A program made the position numbers and the translations under genes. This document shows, one piece after another, positions 43,377-54,992 of a stretch of 64,000 bases of DNA (position 1 is the stretch's first letter; each line of letters begins with the position of its first letter). The notes under the pieces were generated by a model that saw nothing but the letters and a program-made list of their open reading frames with translations, ran no database searches and had not been told where the DNA came from. The DNA is from Muscardinus avellanarius. Lineage: Eukaryota > Chordata > Mammalia > Rodentia > Gliridae. Location: positions 184,381,634-184,445,633 of the forward strand of contig OY726558.1 in assembly GCA_963383645.1 (NCBI GenBank). Reading direction: 5' to 3'.

Positions 43377-44120
43377 GAGTATAATTTTAACAGGTAGGTA
43401 TAGATGAATACTAGAGTTCATTGTGGCTGAGTACTTGGAGAAGTATAGTAGGAGATGATTGGACAAATAGATCTGAATAATAGCAGGGATACTGAGGGTC
43501 TTAAATGCCTCACTAAGAAGATTGGCATATGTTAATAAAGATTAATAAAGAATTTAAACAAAAGTAGAAATAAAATTTGATTTGATTATTAAAAGTATTA
43601 CACTGGCAGTAATAGAAAGAATATGTTAAAAATTTCTGGTTAATATTTCTAGTAACATAGTACTTTGGGTTTGTGATTTGAACCTCCACATCTATTCTAA
43701 ACACAGTGTGAAAAATATTAGATAAAATAAATAGATAGTAAATACCACGGGAAACCAAACTAATGTCTGGTGGATCAAAAATGGAACAGAAATCTAGAGT
43801 TGCAAGAACTGTGGCATTAAGTTTCAGCCCTGATGACATGTTGATGCAAAATCAAAGAAGAAAGAAGGAGGAAGAGCCTGCTGCAAGCCGAGCCAGGTCC
43901 AGCTAAAGAGCCTCATGGTTCCAGGAAAGAGCCTGGAAGCAGTGGTCCCACTGACTGGCACTTAGTGAATATGTCATTACCATACCACAGGGAGATGTGT
44001 AGACTACCTGGACTGGATGCAATTCAAGTTAGTCTTTTACCAACATCATACAGTGAAAGTAGCTCTTAGTAACACATGAACTTATTACTGGATTTGAAAA
44101 AGAAGGAATATTCTTAAAAT
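43377..44120. other. Unique interval, nothing recognised
   Basis: AT-rich. The 108-codon minus-strand frame at 43513-43839 has no domain or motif I recognise. Confidence 0.4.
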
Positions 44121-44218
44121 TAGCCCGCAGAGGGAGTACTTCCAATAACACTAGGAATGCCAAAAGTAAAAATAAAATAAAATAAAATAAAATAAAATAA
44201 AATAAAATAAAATAAAAT
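44121..44218 (+). mobile_element. SINE ID-half fragment with an (AAAAT)n tail
   Basis: TAGCCCGCAGAGGGAGTACT, TCCAATAACACTAGGAATGCC is a diverged younger-type ID half. Its tail is about nine AAAAT units (44168-44218). Confidence 0.7.
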
Positions 44219-44289
44219 GATGTTTGTATCACTTTGAACCTCACTACGATGTATAGTTACAATGCACCAATAGAAGTAGAGAAAAAAAA
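44219..44289 (+). mobile_element. L1 3' terminal fragment
   Basis: GATGTTTGTATCACTTTGAA, then CACTACGATGTATAGTTACA and ATGCACCAATAGAAG followed by A-rich sequence is the last about 65 bp of the older-tail L1 3' end. Confidence 0.65.
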
Positions 44290-44940
44290 TAGTGTTGACA
44301 AAACTGTTAAACCATATGCAAAAAAAAAAAATGGAAATAAGCTCCACTTTCTCACCCTGCATAAGAGTCAATTCATGATGGATCAAATCCTTGGAAATTA
44401 GAACAGTGACCTTGAGGCTCCTTGAAGAAGGTATGGGTGTAGCACTGCAGCACATAGGCACAGGTAAAAACTTTCTCCATAAGACCCCAAGGGCACAAGA
44501 AATGAAAAAGAGGATCAATATGTGGGATTTCATTGAACTGAGGAGCTTCTGTAGAGCAAAGGAAAATATCAAGAACCCCAACAGAGAGCTGAAAGAATGG
44601 AAGAAAAATTTTGCCAACTATTCCTCTGATAGAAAACTAATATCTAGAATATACAGATAACTCAAGAAACTCAGGACTAAGAAAAAGAATAACCTAATCA
44701 AAATGGGAAAGTGAACTAAATAAACCTTTCACAAAAGAAAAAAATTCAAATGGCCAATAAATGTATGAAAAAATATTCATTAGCAATCAGATACATGCAC
44801 ATTGTTGGTGGGATTGAGAATTAATGTAACCACTTTGGTGGTTTAAGGACTAAGTGAATGATGTGTGCATGTATATCTACACATCTTGTACTCCATTAAG
44901 ATGTATGATTACAATGGACCAATAAAAATTTTAAAAAGAG
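44290..44940 (+). pseudogene. L1 ORF2 C-terminal fragment with 3' UTR
   Basis: The 44391-44660 frame reads HKTPRAQEMKKRINMWDFIE and then LRSFCRAKENIKN, L1 ORF2 C-terminal coding. It continues with WKKNFANYSSDRKLISRIYR. The 3' UTR is shortened and ends GAATGATGTGTGCATGTATA, CCATTAAGATGTATGATTAC and ACCAATAAAAA. Truncated in 5'; the ORF2 C-terminal end is internally deleted (joins directly to the UTR near 44840). Confidence 0.88.
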
Positions 44941-45383
44941 AGCATGCCACATATTCAGTGAAGTTTCAAGATATATATTATTTTATCCAGTGGGGAAATG
45001 CAGAATTAGGTTAAGAAAAGAAATGAGATGTTTCTCATGTGGGGAATAAGAGAAGGAGGAAAGGAGGAAAGGACAGAGGAAAGGTGGATGGGAATGCTAA
45101 AAAAAAAACATGTAGATGCAGACCTAGTTTAAGAGGTTCAAGTGAATATTTTAAAACATTTTAGTAAACTAAAAAGTGAAGGACAGTTCTCAAAAGTAAA
45201 AGAACAAGAATGGTTTGGAAACATTAAGATGTTAAAAATACTCAGAGTACTTTTTTTTTACAATTCAATAGTTAATGGGAAATGAGCTAAACAATTTCCA
45301 AGTAGCATTGAAGATACAAACAAGTGCATATATATGGATATATGCATTCAGTATGTGTGAGTATGTTGTACGTAGGGGGGGGG

Positions 45384-45384
<1 letters not shown>
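44941..45384. other. Unique interval, nothing recognised
   Basis: Purine-rich in places (about 45030-45100). No feature identified. Confidence 0.4.

Positions 45385-45442
<58 letters not shown>
45385..45442. repeat. (GA)n microsatellite preceded by G10
   Basis: A run of G (45376-45385) followed by about 28 GA units. The 62-codon frame here is a low-complexity reading. Confidence 0.97.
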
Positions 45443-45446
<4 letters not shown>

Positions 45447-45746
45447 GACAAATTTTATCTTAAAATTAAAAAATAAACATTAAAATTAAAAAAATTAAAA
45501 TTAAAAAATACTGTACATGGGAGTTTTAATTTCCATTTATATATTTACACAGATAAAAACTCCATACAAGTTAAGATTAATCCTTTAAATATAATGTAGA
45601 AGTTTGGATAGGACTGTTTGTGTCTCTATTCCCTGCATTTAAATGGTAAATTAATAATACAAATTATTTTAATATAAAGAAATAAAATTTAAGTAATTTT
45701 ATTTCTGACATTGCACATGACAACTTGAAGGTTTTATTTGAAGTCA

Positions 45747-45751
<5 letters not shown>

Positions 45752-45797
<46 letters not shown>

Positions 45798-45989
45798 CTA
45801 AGAATGGAATCCAGAGGCATTCAACATCTGAGATATACCCTCAGCTGTATTTTATTTTTAATCTTGAAACAAAGCCTCACTGAGTTGTGGATGGCCTCAT
45901 TAAGTTGCTGAAGCTGGATGCAAAACTGCGATCCTCCTGTCTCATCCTCTCAAGGACGGGGATTGTAAGTGTGTGTCCCTACATCTGGC
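45752..45989 (-). mobile_element. B1-dID-type SINE with a (CA)n tail
   Basis: On plus: (TG)n about 22 units (45752-45796), then TCTAAGAATGGAATCCAGAG, GAAGCTGGATGCAAAACTGC and TGTCCCTACATCTGGCC. Diverged older-subfamily copy whose A tail has been replaced by (CA)n in sense. Confidence 0.87.
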
Positions 45990-46447
45990 CTGAATTTAAA
46001 AACTGAAAGTAGTAAGAACACATAAATTATAGTATTTTGTTATTTTAAGTCCAAATTTTAGAGAATCCATTAAATATTTTTGTGAAATTTAAAATTTTTT
46101 TTCTAATCTAAATTTATTATTTTAACCTTTACTAGCATGTTTTAAAGCTAAAAAGTGAATTAAAAATTAGAATTACTATTAATATTTACTTGATTCTTAA
46201 CTGAAAATAATCTCCTCTTAGAGAAGATTTTGATGTGATCTACTCTAAGAACCTAAAGTGCTGGGTATGTCACTGGACTGAAGTAAAGGGCATCCAAGCT
46301 TGTGAAAAACTGCTTTTATTCAGGTAGTAATCATATGTAGCTGGTGCTTGTTGAGGGAGTAGGATATTAGTAGATGAGGCTTGTAAGGTATAGAGGCAGA
46401 ACATCATTGCAGTTTTTAAGTTGTTTCCTATATGGACACTTCATAAT
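45990..46447. other. Unique interval, nothing recognised
   Basis: AT-rich, no feature seen. Confidence 0.4.
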
Positions 46448-46905
46448 TTTTTGTAATTTTTTTATTTTTTATGTGGAACATATTTAAAATGGCATACATT
46501 CAGACTGTGCTTGGTGCCCTCTCTTTCCTCTGCTTCCCCCTTCTCCCTCCCAACAATGAGTGTCCAGGTTAACCATGCTATATTCATACTTTTACACATA
46601 TTCGAATGTAGGTCCTTCATTAATCAACCTCAGCCTTCTTCCTCTCCTACCCTTCCTTTCTTGCTTTGCTGAGATTTTCCCTCCATTATCTGGAGTCTCT
46701 CTGGTACTCCCTAGCTTGGGCATCTTAGAGAAAATATATGTCCCTCCTCTTTCTGTGCTTGGCTGATCTCACTTAACATAATGTTCTCTGGGTCTTTCCA
46801 CCTTCTTGTGAATGACATGATTTTCTTCTTCTTTATAGCTGAGTAGAATTCCATTGTGTGTATTTCCCATAATTTTGCAATCCATTCATCTGTTGATGGA
46901 ATTTT
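46448..46905 (-). mobile_element. L1 3' end (younger 3'-tail family), 5'-truncated
   Basis: TTTTTATTTTTTATGTGGAA, CATTCAGACTGTGCTTGGTG, CTGAGATTTTCCCTCCATTA and AATTCCATTGTGTGTATTTC, then ATCCATTCATCTGTTGATGG, reversed L1 3' UTR and ORF2 C-terminus. It ends abruptly at about 46905. Confidence 0.92.
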
Positions 46906-47198
46906 TATGGCATTTTATGATCTTCTGCACTAACTCATATGAGCAAAAGGGTCTATGCTCTCCTGTATACTTTCTCGTGAGGGTCATTCCAATGTGTCTA
47001 GGTTACATAGATCATACCTATGAACTTGCATAGCATGCTGGTGCCAAATCACACCAACTTGACCCCATATGCACACCTGTTCCCAAAGATGTCAAATTAG
47101 TAGCTTTAAATTAACTATGGGTATATTTATAGCACATATTTTGGCAAGAAAATTAAACTAGGACTCTCCCCTTCCCATTGCAGACAACACACAATTTA

Positions 47199-47319
47199 TA
47201 TTTTTTATTTGGAAACAGGGTAACTTAAGCCAGCACTGCTGGCTTGGAACCTGTGTGATCCTCCTGTCTCTGCCTCCCAAGCGTGGGGATTAAAAGTGTG
47301 CACCAGCACACCCGGCATT
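47199..47319 (-). mobile_element. B1-like monomer (younger subfamily) without the ID half
   Basis: Only TTATTTGGAAACAGGGTAAC through CACCAGCACACCCGGC is present. It is flanked by GACAACACACAATTTA (47183-47198) and GACAACACATAATTTA (47320-47335), a 16-bp TSD with one mismatch. The monomer was therefore inserted as such, not formed by later loss of the ID half. Confidence 0.9.
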
Positions 47320-47382
47320 GACAACACATAATTTAAAAAGTAATAGCAAAGGTATGACTATGAAGAAAGATGAAAAAATATT

Positions 47383-47610
47383 ATATATATATATATATAT
47401 TTTTTTTGAGGGTCTGGGGATGAAACTCAGAGGCATCTGACCTCTCAGCTACACACCCTGCCCAATTTTTTAAAATTATTTTATTTTGAAACAGGGTCAC
47501 ACTGAGCTCTGAGGGCCTCACTAAGTAGCTGAGGCTGTCCGCAAACCTCGATCTTCTGGTCTCAGCCTCCGGAATTCAGGGATCACAAGTGTGCGCCACC
47601 ACACCTGGAT
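47383..47610 (-). mobile_element. B1-dID-type SINE, older subfamily
   Basis: Minus strand between the perfect 14-bp TSD GATGAAAAAATATT (47369-47382 and 47611-47624). A (TA)n tract (about 47381-47400) precedes the T tail. It keeps the CTAAGTAGCTGAGGCTGTCC block. Confidence 0.94.
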
Positions 47611-47789
47611 GATGAAAAAATATTTTTAATGCAATGTGAATAGAAGCTAACAAGAAAAAGGAGGTTGAGAACCCTTAGTATTTCTTAATGAGGAATCCCA
47701 GAAAAATAAAGCATTACCCATCTGGGGTAGCAAGATTCCTTACTACAAGTGCAGAATGGCCAAATATCTATTAATTTTGGTTATAACAA

Positions 47790-47982
47790 GACGCCAGGCA
47801 TGGCAGGCTTGTAATCCCTGTGCTTGGGAGGCAGAGACAGGAGAATCACACAGTTTCAAAGCCAGCCACACTGGCTTAAGAGACCCTGTTTCCAAATAAA
47901 AATATAAAAATGGGTCTGGGAGTGTAGCCCGGAGGTAGAAGGGTTTCCAGGAACCCAGTACCACCAAAAAAAAATAAATAAA
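47790..47982 (+). mobile_element. B1-dID-type SINE, younger subfamily
   Basis: Plus-strand copy between TAATTTTGGTTATAACAA (47772-47789) and TAATTTTGGTTTTAACAA (47983-48000), an 18-bp TSD with one mismatch. The 5' end is slightly rearranged (CAGGCATGGCAGGCTTGTAA). The tail is A-rich with AATA units. Confidence 0.95.
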
Positions 47983-48000
47983 TAATTTTGGTTTTAACAA

Positions 48001-48646
48001 CTCCAACCTGATCTTATTCAAACCAAAGGAAATAACAGTATATATTTTTTTTTTGTTTTCCTCTTTGCATATGCCTTACATATCCATCCAATGCTATCGG
48101 TAAGCAAATTGTTAGTATTTTAAGTGTCTTGGGTTTTCTTTAATATTTTCACAATGAACAAATAACCCTTAAATCTCTAACTGAAAATGGCAATCTCATC
48201 TATATTTTAAGTCTCTTGTTTTTAAAGCTACATTTATATTTCTGAATCTTTTACTTTACATTTTTTATTTATTAGTGTATTGGTTTAATACAGAAACACA
48301 TAAATCCTAATGATGAAAAAATGTCTGGAGTCTAGATCAATGGCCATTTTGTAAAACCATAGTAGTTAATCCTTGGGGCACAAAAACTTTTATTGAAACA
48401 TTTTGAGGTAGAAAGGCCTGCATTGATTATATTTTAAAATTAAAATGCTACTATGAAGAACTTTTATAAGGCTCTTTTTTATCTTGGTTTCTAATTAGGG
48501 GAACAAAATGTCAAAGCTGAGAATACTAATAATGAATATAAATTTACCCATTAAATGTAAAACCTGTTTTCAAAGAAAAATCTTAAGACTCAAACCAAGA
48601 ATTGCTACCTTCCACAGAATTTCTTATCACTTAAAATCTGAATGAG
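48001..48646. other. Unique interval, nothing recognised
   Basis: AT-rich, no feature seen. Confidence 0.4.
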
Positions 48647-48970
48647 CCAGGTACGGTGGTGCAGGTTTGTAATCCCATTAACTTGGGAGGCTGAGACAGA
48701 AGGATCACAGGTTCACGCCCAGCCTCAGCTACTCAGTGAGGCTCTCTGCAACTTAGTGAGACCCTGTTTTTAAAATAGAGAATAAAAGCCGGGCATGGTG
48801 GCAAATGCTTGTAATCCCCACGCTTGGGGGCTGAGACAGGAGGATCGCAGAAGATAAAAGCCAGTCTCAGCTTGCTTAAGAGACCCTGTTTCCAAATAAA
48901 AAAATATAAAATAGGTCTGGGAGTGTAGCCTGGAGGTAGAAGGCCCCTGGGTTCCATCCCCAGTACCAAC

Positions 48971-49032
<62 letters not shown>

Positions 49033-49111
49033 GAGAAAGAAAATAAAAAGTAGGGTTGGGGGCATAGCTCAGAAGTAGAATGCTGTTAGGTTCAATCCCC
49101 AGTACCACAAC
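48647..49111 (+). mobile_element. Older SINE split by a younger SINE
   Basis: Outer copy: B1-like half 48647-48788 (GAGCCAGGTACGGTGGTGCA...), ID half 49050-49111 (AGTAGGGTTGGGGGCATAGC...CCCAGTACCACAACA). The insertion lies in its A-rich linker. Confidence 0.9.
48789..49037 (+). mobile_element. B1-dID-type SINE with a (GA)n tail, nested
   Basis: GCCGGGCATGGTGGCAAATG start, ID half ending CCCAGTACCAACA, then (GA)n (about 48974-49029). Flanked by AGAATAAAA-type sequence (48778-48788) and AGAAAATAAAA (49038-49048), the likely TSD. The ID half here is mosaic: GTCTGGGAGTGTAG with the B-box-containing GGCCCCTGGGTTCCATCCCC. Confidence 0.9.
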
Positions 49112-49359
49112 ATAATCTGAATAGATTACCTATTATTCACTTTTGAACCATTAACCTGCTTCTTGATATACTTCAAAATACAGAGATTTAATTTTTTAAA
49201 TAATTTGAAGCCCTTCCAGTTCAATAATGCTGTGGCAGTGCTATTTTAATCTGTATCTTCTGTTTTATTTTTATATATGAATAGTTTACCTTCCTTAGAG
49301 AGCATAGAAAGAAGAGGTTTGAAATCAAGCAAACCTCAGCTTAAATTCACACATACTGA

Positions 49360-49548
49360 CGGGCCTGGTGGCGCATGCTTATAATCCCCGCGCTTAGGAG
49401 GCAGAAACAGGAGGATCGTGCAGGTTCAAAGCCAGCCTTGCTCTCTTAAGAGACCCTGTTTCCAAATAAAAATATAAAATAGGTCTGGGATTATAGCCCA
49501 GAGGTAGAAGGGTTTCCAGGAAGCCTAGTACCACACACACACACAAAA
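49360..49548 (+). mobile_element. B1-dID-type SINE, younger subfamily
   Basis: Plus strand between AAATTCACACATACTGA (49343-49359) and AAATTCACACGTACTGA (49549-49565), a 17-bp TSD with one mismatch. Short CA-rich stretch before the A tail. B-box-less ID half (GGGTTTCCAGGAAGCCTAGT). Confidence 0.96.
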
Positions 49549-49792
49549 AAATTCACACGTACTGATTCTTTTTATGTGTAGTATTTGTACTTTCTGAGCT
49601 CAACTCTTCTGTCTCTGAAAAGAAGACAAAACAAAAAGTTTAATGTCATTAAAATGCTTTCTAGTTTCATCCATCCAATATTTTATAGAATTATACAGCA
49701 CCTACTCAGTGCTAGGCATTGAATATGATAAAGAAACAGACAGCTGAATCTAGAATACAGAACACATGATACTAGCTCTTTAACTCTTCATT

Positions 49793-49795
<3 letters not shown>

Positions 49796-49853
<58 letters not shown>
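49796..49853. repeat. (CT)n microsatellite
   Basis: About 28 CT units, not attached to a recognisable SINE. Confidence 0.97.
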
Positions 49854-49857
<4 letters not shown>

Positions 49858-52060
49858 CTAATAACTTTCAGTACTGATTTCTTATCTTCAAGTACTTTCA
49901 TATCATTCCATATCAATATGTTACTTTATGTGTTTTAAACTGAGTTTGCTATACAACAATGCTAAAGAGAAAGGATCTACCTTTGGAAAACTAGACCTCA
50001 CTTGGCCTAATCATACTCCTTTTTTTTACATTATTTTTTGAATTTTTTTGTAAACCAATCAAATTTCAATATTAAACAGTCTATGTGTGTTTGTTCCTGA
50101 ATATGTGTTTTGCACATGATGTGAGCTCTATTCAGCCATTTTCAGGACACAGTGGCGAGTGATGAGATATTCTTACTACTCCTCATAATTTATACTAATT
50201 TGAGATGGAAAGATATAATTCATTTTTACTGTTGAATAATTCATGTTTATTCATTGCTGGAAAATTAAATATTTTCCATATTGGAAGTTTTTAGAACATT
50301 TGAATAAATTATTTAGTTTACCATGTGTGATGATAATGTTCATTGTAATTAACCTAAATTTACTTGTCAAGATATAAAATTTTAAGCCATTCAAACAAGA
50401 ATATTATTTAAGTTGTCTGTGAGATTTTTATACCTGCTTTAAATTTAATCTTTAAATTTTATACTAGATATGAAGTATGATTCTAGTGCTATAGCTTTTA
50501 ACCTCTGCAAGTTAAAACCTCACTTTCAAAATAAGCAGTAGAAAATTATATTTATATAGTAGAAAATTGAAAATTTTTGATTTGTGATCAGACAGTATGT
50601 TCAACAAACAATAAACATGCAAAGCATGAATTCCTATGAATTAGATGATGATTATATATTATTATGAGAAAACTAAGAGCAGCTTTATTATTTATAACCA
50701 TTAATTACTCTCAGTGAATTCAGTGCTAAAATATGTAATATTCTAGGTCCTTCCCCTTTACTTTTCCATTGTCTCCAAGAATGATTGCATCAAGTTCATC
50801 AGAAGCAGATTAATTAGAAAAAATAAATTATATATAAATCTTTAGAAAAGAGTTCTGCTTTCTTTAGCAATCTATTTGAGTACTTAGCAAGTCTTATAAT
50901 AGGACTTTGACTTTTTTCTTTTCAATGAAACAAAAATAACTCTTGTAGGTTAATTCCCCCTTGCCTGGGGTATTTTACATGTATGTTAGAAGACATCTTA
51001 CCTCATCGTTGCTTTATCATGGTTGATTTACACATGCCTGTTTTCCAGAAAACTTTTTTCTCATCTACTTAAATATCTCAGATAAAGATACCAGGCCTAA
51101 AGGAACACATATTAATATATGATATTTATATGTTAAATTGGAAGAATTATTTGTATTTATTCACTAAAATTATATAACACTTCCATGATTTAGACATTAT
51201 TCTTTAATATCATACTAACAATAAATGACAAAATAAAATATTAAAATCTTAATACACAAGAAGTGGTACATATGACATCTAAAATTTGACATGTAAGAGA
51301 AGGTTAAAATCAAAAACGTCTAGAAAGTTAAATTAGAAACACAAGGCATTGAAAATCCGAATAATCAGATGAGAAATGAAAGGTGAGGTGTGCTGACAGT
51401 TAACAAGTTTTAGTGTAGTTCTTTAAGTGTGTTTCTATTTTCTAGTTTTTTGTCCTTATTACTGTTGATTATGTCCCAGATGCCTGGGTTTGGCTGTTTA
51501 TGTTAATACTGCCATGTAGGAATTCCAATAAAAGAAACCACTCTACCATATCCCCCACATACTGTTTTTTCAATGTGGATAATTTCTTTTTTTTTCCTTT
51601 TTCTTTGCCATTTCACTATAGTTAAATATGTATTCAAATAATGCATGCTTCCCTTGTAAATGTTAAAGATGAATAAAAATGCAAATGACCCAAAATCAGG
51701 TCTAGTTCAAGTCTTCCATTTTATTATATCATGTTGCTAGAATTTACGAGTGTTCCTGTGATAGTCTATTAGTTATCCTTTTCTTACTACCTCTTGCAGG
51801 TCCACAGACACATTAGCAGCCCAACATCTTGAGGTCTTGACTACTCTAAACTACCACTCTCAATATTCTTTTTTTTTTTTTTTTTTTTTTTGCCTGCCAC
51901 ATAAGGTAAATATCTCAAAATCACTGTTGATTTTGATACTTGTATTGTTTAGAACATGGTCAAAGCTCCCACATTTCTGACAATAGTTTTCTTGCAAAAG
52001 CAATTGCTATGTACAATAATGTGTATTTCAATTGCTAGTATTCACTAGAGAATTTGCATT
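49854..52060. other. Long unique interval, nothing recognised
   Basis: About 2.2 kb of AT-rich DNA. A 24-bp T tract lies at about 51868-51891 with no SINE attached. No exon or RNA gene seen. Confidence 0.4.
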
Positions 52061-52076
52061 AAAATTTTACTTCTGA

Positions 52077-52282
52077 GCCGGGCGTGGTGGCACACGCTTG
52101 TAATCCCAGCATTGCGGAGGCTGAGACCAGAGGATCGCGGTTTGTGGACAGCCTCAGCTACTTAGTGAGGCCCTCCGCAACTTAGTGAGACTCTGTTTCA
52201 AAATAAAGAATAAAAAATAGGGCAGGGGGTATAGTTCGGAGGTCAAATGCCTCTGGGTTCCATCTCCAGACCTGAAAAAAAA
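52077..52282 (+). mobile_element. B1-dID-type SINE, older subfamily, intact
   Basis: Begins GCCGGGCGTGGTGGCACACG, with all of both halves present. Short TSD TTACTTCTGA (52067-52076 and 52283-52292). This is the best full-length example of the older subfamily: CAGCCTCAGCTACTTAGTGA, GGGCAGGGGGTATAGTTCGG, CTGGGTTCCATCTCC. Confidence 0.96.
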
Positions 52283-52292
52283 TTACTTCTGA

Positions 52293-54061
52293 GAAGATAC
52301 AACATTGTCCTTATCCTAACTTAGCCCCTCTTCTCTTCTTGAGTACATAAAGACCATTTACAATAACCAAACCCATACCCCTCCTTCAGCCACATCACCT
52401 AAGCTAGAGCCTAACTAAATGGCATTCAAGATGCTTCTTTGTGAGATAAAATGCATCCTAGGAATTCATAACATTTAACTTTCTGCCCAAATAGTAAGAT
52501 TTGTATTTCAAGGCAGAAACATTTTTAAAATTTTCTGAGCATTAAGTTCCATTGTTAATCAACTCTCTTAAACAGAAAGAATCTAACTCCTAGAAATATT
52601 GTTCCCATATCATGAATAAAGAAAAGAAACAGGTACAGCTGAAGAATGATATAGATCTATGTTCCCTGTGATCATCTAGAGGGCCCATTTCTTTTAGTTT
52701 ACAGGTAAAGGAAGAGTCTTAAGCAACTTAATGACTTATTCAATGATAGCGATTCAGTTAAGGGCAGAATAAGGTTTAACTCTGGATATTCTCAATTCTT
52801 ATTAATCCCTCAGTGTGTTTCGCGAACACAAAATAATAATTTCAATATTTCTGTTTCTAATTCCCATAAATAATGACTTTTAAAACTCTATCTTGTGGTA
52901 AATGACAAAAGTTATTAGGATAAATCTAAGGCCATTTTAACTTACAGAACTTGACTTAATTTTTCTTGGCTTCTAACTTTAACAGGGAAATAAAATAGAT
53001 TTTATAAGAAACAATTTATATATATACATGTTATATATATTACATATAATAAATTATAAGTAGACACATACATATAAAGTCTCTCCAAGATACCTTAAAA
53101 TGTGATGGATTTCAACACACTTTTGTTAAGTATTGCAAAGTATTTAAGATCTGACAAAATAAATATAGTTTTAAAATTTTCAGTATACATGACAAGGATA
53201 CACAGCACAGCATTTTTACTTAGGTATTTGGAACCCAAAGCTCATGATTAAAACTACCAAAGAATTTCCCAGAATGTTGCCTTGAAGAGTTTAAATTTTG
53301 CATATGTCTCCCCAAATTTTAAGTACCTTTGGAAAACAGAAGAGGAAATTCCATCATTTGTTGGTTTAACTCAGCTGGAAAATTTTTTAAAAACCACTTT
53401 CCTCAATAGATTAATGTTTGTTAAGTGAATAAAAATACATACTTTAGAGCTAAAACAAAAGTAGTACTCAGAAAGGAAAGTGCCTCTAAATTTACTTTAA
53501 TCAGTTTAAGTGTTTTATAAAACGAATGCCAATTTGAACACTATATCAGTAATGTGCCACTGGTAGGCCCTTTCTATAATTATGAGTAATCAGATCTCAA
53601 AGTATAAATTCAACAGTCTCCAATTTTAGTGCCTGGTTTCTTGCCTCAAGCAATCAAACTATTCAGCATAGACAACTCTATAACTTAATTTTTTTTAATC
53701 TCCATGTTGGGAATCCTATATACTACCTTCAGGGCCTAATTCCCTTTACAATTCAGAAGTTCTTCCTTCTGTGTAATATCTATTCTTTTTTGTAGTATTG
53801 CTGTATAAATCGTTTGCCCTAGTCCCCTTGAAATAATGATCTACCAGCTAAGGCAATGAAATAACCATTTTCTCTTCTCTAATTTTACATATCTCTTCCC
53901 ACACATCTAACTTTGTCTCACAGGTTTTATTTGCAATCCTTTTGATGCTGTTCCCTTATTTTATCTGAAAAGACTGCAGATTCTTTATTTTTTGCATTTT
54001 AAAATAATATAGTATCTATGTCTAAAACAAGTAAATGGATGTTGGGTGTTATATGGCAGAG
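52293..54061. other. Long unique interval with a possible MIR trace
   Basis: AT-rich. Around 52695-52800 (TTACAGGTAAAGGAAGAGTC...) there is a MIR-like stretch, weak. A (TA)n-rich palindromic run lies at about 53018-53052. No exon seen. Confidence 0.4.
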
Positions 54062-54792
54062 CAAAACTACTTTTTTTTAAACAAATTTTTATTGAACATA
54101 AATGGTATACATTTAAACTATATTTGGTGCCCTCTCCCCCACCCCCATTTTCCCTTCCCCCCTCCCAACAGTGGTTGTCCAGGGTAACCATGTCATATTC
54201 ATAATTTTACACATATTCGGATGTAGACCCTCATTAATCAAGATCAGCCTTCCTCCTCTCCTATCTTTCCATTCAAACTTTGCTGATATTTCCCCTCCAT
54301 TATCTGGAGTCCCACTGGTATTCTCTGTGTTCCCTAGTTTGGGCATATTAGAGGAAACATATGTATCTTCTTCTCTGCTTGGCTGATCTCACTTAACATA
54401 ATGTTCTCCAGGACTTTCCATCTTCTTGCAAATGATATAATTTTGTTCTTCTTTATGGCTGAATAGAATTCCATTGTGTGTATTTCCCAAAGTTTTGCTA
54501 TCCATTCATCTGTTGATGGAGATCTGGGTTGGTTCCATATTTTGGCTATTACAAATTGTGCTGCTATGAACATAGGTATGCATATGTTGCTGTAGTTCTC
54601 TGAATTCAACCCCTTTGAAAAGATACCCAGGAGTGGTAGAGCTGGATCGTATGGTGGATCTATTTCTAGCTTTCTTAGGAATCTCCACACAGATCTCCAT
54701 AGTGGTTGAACTACTTTGCACTCCCACTAATAGTGTAAAAGAATTCCTCTTTCCCCACATCCTCGCAAACATTTGTTGTTATTTGATTTCTT

Positions 54793-54992
54793 TTCTTTTT
54801 TTTTTTTTTGGTGGTACTGGGGTTCCTGGAAGCCCTTCTACCTCCGGGCTACACTTCCAAACCTATTTTTACATTTTTATTTGGAAACAGGGTCTCCTAA
54901 GCCAGCGCTCATGGCTGGCTTCGAATCTGCGCGATCCTCCTGTCTCTGCCTCCCAAGCGCGGGGATTATAAGCGTGCGCCACCACGCCTGGC
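54793..54992 (-). mobile_element. B1-dID-type SINE, younger subfamily, inside L1 ORF2
   Basis: Complete copy between the perfect 14-bp TSD TTATTTGATTTCTT (54779-54792 and 54993-55006). AAGCCAGCGCTCATGGCTGGCTT is the extended palindrome form. It is in the same orientation as the L1. Confidence 0.97.

Noticed and set aside
44120..44617. 165-codon minus-strand frame
   Set aside because: It runs antisense across an L1 ORF2 fragment and an (AAAAT)n SINE tail; the Tyr/Phe/Leu-rich part is the repeat tail.
48733..49108. 110-112-codon minus-strand frames with Ser/Leu runs
   Set aside because: They are antisense readings of nested SINEs and a (GA)n microsatellite.
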